A stretch of 64,000 bases of DNA from Kangiella marina. GTDB taxonomy: Bacteria; Pseudomonadota; Gammaproteobacteria; Enterobacterales; Kangiellaceae. The notes under the pieces were generated by a model. It was not told where the DNA came from. It searched no databases and saw nothing but the letters and a program-made list of their open reading frames with translations. A program made the position numbers and the translations under genes. Below, one piece after another: positions 57,214-64,000 of this stretch. Location: assembly GCF_039541235.1 (NCBI RefSeq), contig NZ_BAABFV010000002.1, positions 682,001-746,000 on the forward strand, given 5' to 3'. Position 1 is the stretch's first letter. Every line of letters begins with the position of its first letter.

Positions 57214-58803
57214 TTACTGGTAACTATCAAAGCTGATTCGAAAACAAGCGCCACCAAAAGCCACTGGAATACAGTCGAGATGTGCTTGGTTTGCTTCGCA
57301 AAGTTCTTTCGAGATATATAAGCCTAAGCCTGTGCCGTCATGGGAGGTGGTATAAAAAGGCTCGAAAATTTTATCTTTTTGTTCGAGGCTAATGCCTGTT
57401 CCTTCGTCGATTACATCTAAAAAGAGGTCGCCACTGATGGGGTCTTGCCCTGCTGTAACGTGCAAGCGATATTCTTTGGTGTTGATGTGGCTATATTTTA
57501 GTCCATTATCGAAAAGGTTCGACAGCACCTGCTTTAGCTGTCCCTGGTCAAATACAACCATTAGGTCTTCATTGATGTCATCTAGCGTGATAGTTGCATC
57601 GATTTTTAATCCCTGATTGTATTCTTTAACAAAGTGAGTAATAAAGCGACTCAGTACGATGGCCTCTCGATTGGGGGCTTTACTTTTGGACACCCTTTGC
57701 ACATTTTCTATAATTTCGTTAATTCGTTTTGATTGACGCTGAATAATGCGCACCAGTTCTATATCTTCTTCAGTTTTATACTCTTTCTCCGCAAGGAGGG
57801 CAGAGGCTTGACTGACGGCGCTAAGAGGGTTTTTAACTTCGTGAGCAATGTTAGCTGTTAGTTGGCCAAGGGATGCCAGCTTTAACTGATGAGCCCGCTT
57901 CAGGACCTCGGCATAGTTATCTAAAGTGATCAGTACTTTTTCACCTTCAACTAGAGAAATAAAGCGAGGCAGCAATTGCGGCCCTGTTGTTGTTGCTTTG
58001 AAGGCTAAGCCTTCTTCTGACTTGATATTTCCGGTAACCTTATCTTTCTCGTGGGCAAGTTTATCAAATTGATACCAAAGATCATCGGCTATCTGTTTCA
58101 GAGGCTTCCCGACCGGATTCTCAGGTAAGCCGAGGCCGTACCAAGCTGTTTGGTTAATGTGTTGCACGATACCTTCTTGATTCACCACCACAACACCTCG
58201 GTTCATTTTATCAATGATCTGGCTGTTCAGTTGATGCATTTTGTAAATCGACTCGCTTTTCTCCAGCGTTTCCACTTCATAGTCAGTCATACGGCGAGCT
58301 AAAATGTTGGCGAGAACAGTAACCGCTAATATGCCTGCTATCTGGAGACTTAAGTCGGAAAAATCGGCTATTGAAATCGAGTCTTCACGAAAATGGCGGA
58401 TTAAAACAATGGCACCACACGCGAAAATACCGTAAAGCAAGCCACCTCTATGGCGAGTCAGAAACAAGCCAACGATAGACACAAGTGCCATCATCACGAT
58501 ATATACGGCTGTATTTTGATTGCCGGAATAGGCCAGCAGGGCTATAAACAGAATATCTATTAACGGCTGGCTGAGTGCTTGAATTTTAAACTGATGTTCA
58601 ACGAATGCTAAGAATAACAAAAGGTTAGCAACAATAAGGTAGCTGATAGCTACAGAGGTGTAGGTATCTACATCGTGCAGTTCCTGTTGAGCTTTGAAAA
58701 TAAAGGGTAGCAGTAATAGTAGCAATGATAAGGCTAACCTTACTACTGAATAGTATCTAAGGAATTGCCAACCAAACTCAATTTTTTTATTGTTATTTAA
58801 CAC
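57214..58803 (-). CDS. pilS: PilS-like sensor histidine kinase
   Basis: A 529-residue membrane kinase starting at GTG 58803 behind AAGGA. About six hydrophobic segments (18-185) form the PilS-type membrane domain. A PAS domain lies around 195-300 and a HisKA domain has the phosphoacceptor His in NIAHEVKNPLSAVSQASALL. The ATPase boxes are N (SNLFDNGLKYSH), G1 (DVIDEGTGIS) and G2 (GTGLGLYISKEL). All kinase motifs look intact, in contrast to its partner regulator 12 nt downstream. Confidence 0.92.
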   Translation of the reverse strand: MLNNNKKIEFGWQFLRYYSVVRLALSLLLLLLPFIFKAQQELHDVDTYTSVAISYLIVANLLLFLAFVEHQFKIQALSQPLIDILFIALLAYSGNQNTAVYIVMMALVSIVGLFLTRHRGGLLYGIFACGAIVLIRHFREDSISIADFSDLSLQIAGILAVTVLANILARRMTDYEVETLEKSESIYKMHQLNSQIIDKMNRGVVVVNQEGIVQHINQTAWYGLGLPENPVGKPLKQIADDLWYQFDKLAHEKDKVTGNIKSEEGLAFKATTTGPQLLPRFISLVEGEKVLITLDNYAEVLKRAHQLKLASLGQLTANIAHEVKNPLSAVSQASALLAEKEYKTEEDIELVRIIQRQSKRINEIIENVQRVSKSKAPNREAIVLSRFITHFVKEYNQGLKIDATITLDDINEDLMVVFDQGQLKQVLSNLFDNGLKYSHINTKEYRLHVTAGQDPISGDLFLDVIDEGTGISLEQKDKIFEPFYTTSHDGTGLGLYISKELCEANQAHLDCIPVAFGGACFRISFDSYQ

Positions 58804-58939
58804 TCAATATCCTTAATGTCATATTGTCATAGTACAGATTAAGTCTTGTGAAGTTTCTTTTCAAGTTTCTAGCTTTAAGACTTTGAAAAACGACGTAATT
58901 ATTGGACAATAGGCAAATCATTTCGAGTAGAGACAGTCA

Positions 58940-60915
<1,976 letters not shown>

Positions 60916-60954
60916 AGTTAACCACAGGTAGCTTCAGAGCAGTTCTGTAAGCAT

Positions 60955-60987
60955 TAAAAAAGCGGTCAATTGACCGCTTTTTTTTTG
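60955..60987. terminator. Bidirectional terminator between glnB and bamD
   Basis: AAAAAAGCGGTCAA and TTGACCGCTTTTTT form a perfect palindromic stem with flanking A and T runs, serving both convergent genes. Confidence 0.92.
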
Positions 60988-61002
60988 TCCAACTAAAGAG
61001 CG

Positions 61003-61770
61003 TTACAGATCCGCAAAATCGTAATTAGGGTAATTCAACAGCAATATTTTGCGGTACTGTTGTGCCAATTCTGGTAGCTCTAATACGTTATAAGCTTTAA
61101 TCAGCATATCTAGTGCATAGGGGACAGCTGGAGTTTGTGGAAAGTTTTCAACGATGTACTTTGCTCTGTTAGCAGCGGCAATGTAAGTATCCCTTTCCAT
61201 GTAGTATTGAGCAATATGAAGTTGGTTTTCAGCAAGCAGGTTGCGAATTTGAATCATTCGCTTGCGTGCGTCAGGGGCATACTTACTTTCCGGGTAAACT
61301 TCGACTAAAGCTTTAAAGTTATCAAAAGCGGCTTCGAGGTTTGTGGTATCGCGCGTTTCTATGTCTGCTTGGAACGTTTCTTTAAAGAAACCAACTTCAG
61401 ATTCAAAATGCATAACACCTTTCATGTAATAGACGTAATCAGCATTTTCGTGTTGTGGGTGCTGGCGCAAAAAACGATCCGCTAGCGCTTGTCCCGCTTC
61501 ATAATCTGCTTTTCTAAAATAAGCATAAAGTAAGTCCATCTTAGCCTGCTCAGAGATGCTGCCAAAAGGGTAGCGCGTATCAATCTCTTCAAGCATTTCG
61601 ATTGCTCGCGTGTAATTTCCGGCACTCAATGAACTTTTGGCACGGTCAAACAGCTGCTGAGCTGTCATTACTTCGAGCTTGGTTTCCTCTTCTTCTACTT
61701 CTGGGGTCGTGGAACATCCAGCAAGCAACAAAGCGATACTGGCTAATAGTGCTAAAACGATTTTTTGCAT
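61003..61770 (-). CDS. bamD: Outer-membrane assembly lipoprotein BamD
   Basis: Essential BAM-complex lipoprotein that binds BamA and helps insert beta-barrel proteins. The 255 residues have a lipoprotein signal ending in LLAGC (Cys19), then five TPR-type helix pairs: AQQLFDRAKSSLSAGNYTRAI, RYPFGSISEQAKMDLLYAYF, FLRQHPQHENADYVYYMKGV and YPESKYAPDARKRMIQIR. It is divergent from rluD, the usual genomic arrangement. Confidence 0.95.
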   Translation of the reverse strand: MQKIVLALLASIALLLAGCSTTPEVEEEETKLEVMTAQQLFDRAKSSLSAGNYTRAIEMLEEIDTRYPFGSISEQAKMDLLYAYFRKADYEAGQALADRFLRQHPQHENADYVYYMKGVMHFESEVGFFKETFQADIETRDTTNLEAAFDNFKALVEVYPESKYAPDARKRMIQIRNLLAENQLHIAQYYMERDTYIAAANRAKYIVENFPQTPAVPYALDMLIKAYNVLELPELAQQYRKILLLNYPNYDFADL

Positions 61771-61862
61771 ATTAATTCTTTCTGTTTATAGTAAGCCTGA
61801 TACAATGTGAGTCATTCTAACTGACAGCATGTCATACGCCAATCTTTTTACGCGAATTTACA

Positions 61863-62840
61863 ATGACTACCCAATCTATTGAACTAAGACATACATTTGA
61901 CGAAAAAGTTTACGGAAAACGCTTAGATTTAGCACTTTCTGAAACTTTTGAGGATTATTCGCGCTCCCGAATCCAGGACTGGGTAAAGCAGGGCTATGTA
62001 AAAGTGAATGATGAAGTCATCACTTCCAACAAGCACAAAATGGCGGGGTTTGAATTAGTCGAAGTTAATGCGGAAATTGAAGTGGCTGGTGAGTGGAAAG
62101 CTCAGGCTATCGCGCTTAATATCGTTTATGAGGATGATGACCTATTAGTGGTTAACAAGCCTGCGGGCTTAGTGGTACATCCTGGCGCTGGTAATCAAGA
62201 GGGGACGATGGTGAATGCTTTGTTACACCATGTTCCTGAACTCCAGAATTTACCAAGAGCCGGTATTATTCACCGCTTAGACAAAGAAACAACGGGTCTT
62301 TTGGTGGTTGCCAAAACCATTGCTGCGCACACCAGCTTGGTCGAGCAGCTACAAAAACGCGCCTTTACTCGTGAATACGACGCGTTGGTTAACCGAGTCA
62401 TGGTTTCAGGTAGTTCTATTGATGTGCCGATCGGTCGCCACCCAACAAAGCGTACAGCTATGGCTGTTATTCCTGACGGACGGAGAGCGATAACGCACTA
62501 TCGTGTTGCTGAGAAGTTTCTCGACCATACCCATCTAAAACTACGCCTTGAAACAGGTCGAACTCACCAAATTCGTGTTCACATGAGTTATTTAAAGTTC
62601 CCGATCATTGGTGATCCTTTGTACAGTGGTCGCTACCGAGTGCCCACTAAAATTACTCCTGAGTTAAAGGAAAAGTTATCTAAGTTTAAGCGCCAAGCCC
62701 TCCACGCGAGTCTTCTAGGGCTCAAGCATCCGGCTACTGGCGAATATATTGAGTGGCGCGCTCCAATGCCATCGGATATGCAAGAACTTCGTGAAGCTTT
62801 GGTAGAAAACCGTGAGCGTTTTGCTAGTCAAGAAGATTAG
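61863..62840 (+). CDS. rluD: 23S rRNA pseudouridine synthase RluD
   Basis: Makes pseudouridines 1911, 1915 and 1917 in helix 69 of 23S rRNA. The 325 residues comprise an S4 domain (SRSRIQDWVKQGYVKVNDEV, about 32-51), VNKPAGLVVHPGAGN and the catalytic Asp in GIIHRLDKETTGLLVVAK, with the family ending LETGRTHQIRVHMSYLKFPI. It is divergent from bamD and followed by pgeF after 2 nt, an arrangement matching E. coli. Confidence 0.96.
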   Translation: MTTQSIELRHTFDEKVYGKRLDLALSETFEDYSRSRIQDWVKQGYVKVNDEVITSNKHKMAGFELVEVNAEIEVAGEWKAQAIALNIVYEDDDLLVVNKPAGLVVHPGAGNQEGTMVNALLHHVPELQNLPRAGIIHRLDKETTGLLVVAKTIAAHTSLVEQLQKRAFTREYDALVNRVMVSGSSIDVPIGRHPTKRTAMAVIPDGRRAITHYRVAEKFLDHTHLKLRLETGRTHQIRVHMSYLKFPIIGDPLYSGRYRVPTKITPELKEKLSKFKRQALHASLLGLKHPATGEYIEWRAPMPSDMQELREALVENRERFASQED

Positions 62841-62842
62841 AC

Positions 62843-63583
62843 ATGACGTTAAAGCTCGTATCTCCTAACTGGTCAGCTCCAAGCAACGTAAAGGCTTTTT
62901 GCACAACGCGTCATGGAGGCACCAGTCAAGCACCATGGGATAGCCTAAATCTTGCTATTCATGTCGGGGATGAGCTAAAGCATGTGCAAGCCAATCGCAA
63001 GGTATTCTCTGACGTGGCAGGAGTCCATAACCTTCATTGGTTAAATCAGACTCACAGTACCATTTTGTTAGAGCACGGCTCGAATGAAACGCATGGCGAT
63101 GCTTGCTTTACTTCCGCACCCAACCAAGCTTGCGTTGTAATGACGGCAGACTGCCTACCCATTATATTGTGTGCAGAAGACGGTGGGTGGGTCTCAGCAG
63201 TTCATGCTGGTTGGAGGGGCTTGTTAGATGGTATCGTGTCAAAGGCTGTGAAAACCTACACAGGTTCATCGCGACTAATGGCATGGATTGGCCCGGCAAT
63301 CAGCCAAAATTATTTTGAAGTTGGGCAAGAGGTACGTCAGCGATTTGTTGAGAAAAGCGTTGACTTTAGTGATTACTTTGAGGCCAATAGCGATCAGCGA
63401 TGGATGTGTGATTTAGCCGGAATCGCAGACAGAGAAATGTCGGTGTTGGGTGTTAATGTGTTTAAAAGCGACCTCTGTACCTATCATCATAACGATGACT
63501 TTTATTCTCACCGCCGAGCAACCCACGAGCAGGGTAAAAGCGCTACGACTGGCAGGATGGCGACAGTGGTTTGGATTCAATAG
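62843..63583 (+). CDS. pgeF: Peptidoglycan editing factor PgeF (YfiH family)
   Basis: A 246-residue member of the YfiH family, earlier called polyphenol oxidase, which in E. coli removes wrongly incorporated serine from UDP-MurNAc precursors. The metal-site residues are visible: His in LNQTHST, Cys in MTADCLPIILC and His in VSAVHAGWRG. FCTTRHGGTSQAPWDSLNL and CTYHHNDDFYSHRRA are also typical. It follows rluD by 2 nt and is probably co-transcribed with it. Confidence 0.94.
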   Translation: MTLKLVSPNWSAPSNVKAFCTTRHGGTSQAPWDSLNLAIHVGDELKHVQANRKVFSDVAGVHNLHWLNQTHSTILLEHGSNETHGDACFTSAPNQACVVMTADCLPIILCAEDGGWVSAVHAGWRGLLDGIVSKAVKTYTGSSRLMAWIGPAISQNYFEVGQEVRQRFVEKSVDFSDYFEANSDQRWMCDLAGIADREMSVLGVNVFKSDLCTYHHNDDFYSHRRATHEQGKSATTGRMATVVWIQ

Positions 63584-63626
63584 TTTAACAATAATGGACA
63601 TTCGAGAGCATCTTTAGAGTATTCCC

Positions 63627-64000
63627 ATGACTGATTGGTTTTTCGACAATTTGAGCGTTGTAATTTGGCTTGTAGTTATTGTGCTTGTTGTGAAGGCTGC
63701 TTATTACCTAAAAGTTAAATCCAACAAATACAATCATGTCGACTGGGGATCAAAAACACTCAATTTTATAGATGGTTTATGTCGTGGATACTGCGTTAAG
63801 TTTCACCGACTTAAACTTGAAAAATTTGATCTGCCAAAGTCTGATGGCGCCATTCTAATTTCAAATCACGTTTCCGGTGTCGATCCTTTATTGTTGATAG
63901 CCGCCTGCGATCGCCCAATACGTTTTATGATTGCAAAAGAAGAGTATGAACGCTTTGGACTCAACTGGCTATTCAAAGGGGCTGGCTGCATTCCTGTCGA
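63627..64000 (+). CDS. PlsC-like 1-acyl-glycerol-3-phosphate acyltransferase (partial)
   Basis: The first 124 codons are present; the gene runs off the window. After a short N-terminal membrane helix (LSVVIWLVVIVLVVKAAYYL) the acyltransferase motif NHVSGVDPLLL gives the catalytic HX4D pair, followed by RPIRFMIAKEEYERFGLNWLF and GAGCIPV. These are PlsC motifs I-III. The family also includes lyso-ornithine and other lipid acyltransferases, so the substrate is open. Forty-three nt separate it from pgeF. Confidence 0.85.
   Translation, partial: MTDWFFDNLSVVIWLVVIVLVVKAAYYLKVKSNKYNHVDWGSKTLNFIDGLCRGYCVKFHRLKLEKFDLPKSDGAILISNHVSGVDPLLLIAACDRPIRFMIAKEEYERFGLNWLFKGAGCIPV

Overview
The window looks like ordinary chromosomal backbone from a marine-type gammaproteobacterium. 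No rRNA, tRNA, CRISPR array, phage or insertion sequence was recognised. The gene set (rimK, ffs-dnaX-ybaB-recR, htpG, adk-hemH, yoaA-tsaB, queA-tgt-yajC-secDF, pilSR-fimT, bamD, rluD-pgeF, rmf) is gammaproteobacterial. The moderate G+C (by eye, not computed), abundant secreted peptidases and phosphatases, and a large leucine/ketone-body cluster with little sugar metabolism suggest a proteolytic marine bacterium of the Kangiella type. That genus assignment is an inference from protein flavour, not a database result.

Layout. 1-5.4 kb: rimK (with the first codons of a probable zinc-protease partner), then two tandem alkaline phosphatases (one periplasmic, one lipoprotein) behind a Pho-box-like sequence, a small secreted protein and the 4.5S SRP RNA. 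5.4-14.2 kb: a secreted orphan, dnaX with an A10 slippage tract, ybaB, recR, an S41 peptidase lipoprotein coupled to a small lipoprotein, htpG behind a sigma32-type promoter, and a VanZ-like membrane protein. 14.3-19.6 kb: adk, hemH, yoaA, tsaB and an Slp-family lipoprotein. 19.6-25 kb (minus strand): queH, a MATE transporter, the ribosomal oxygenase roxA, purB and a CigR-like periplasmic protein. 25-34 kb: acnB with a long leader, a sensor GGDEF-EAL protein, an unknown protein, an S46 dipeptidyl-peptidase, and an AT-rich repeat-bearing patch with a zinc-ribbon orphan.

34-45.6 kb (minus strand): a leucine catabolic cluster led by the MerR regulator liuR with a clear operator. Isovaleryl-CoA dehydrogenase, methylcrotonyl-CoA carboxylase (two subunits), methylglutaconyl-CoA hydratase and HMG-CoA lyase give acetoacetate and acetyl-CoA; ScoAB and a thiolase carry acetoacetate to acetyl-CoA, which can enter the TCA cycle. 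45.9-53.7 kb: rmf, queA-tgt-yajC-secD-secF, an MscS channel and a CAP-domain protein. 53.8-58.8 kb (minus strand): ppnN, fimT, pilR and pilS. 58.9-64 kb: nadE-glnB, bamD (opposite strand), rluD-pgeF and the start of a PlsC-like acyltransferase.

The least ordinary signals are: (1) a family of intergenic hairpin repeats (8909, 42323, 43637, 43839) whose stems show compensatory base changes and a conserved G-U wobble; (2) a PilR whose AAA+ domain has lost the Walker A glycine, Walker B acid pair and GAFTGA loop; (3) an A10 tract in dnaX at which both alternative frames stop within three codons, predicting a short gamma subunit; (4) a 129-bp segment bounded by perfect 14-bp inverted repeats upstream of rmf; and (5) a possible leader peptide in front of acnB. 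No wholly new multi-gene system was found.
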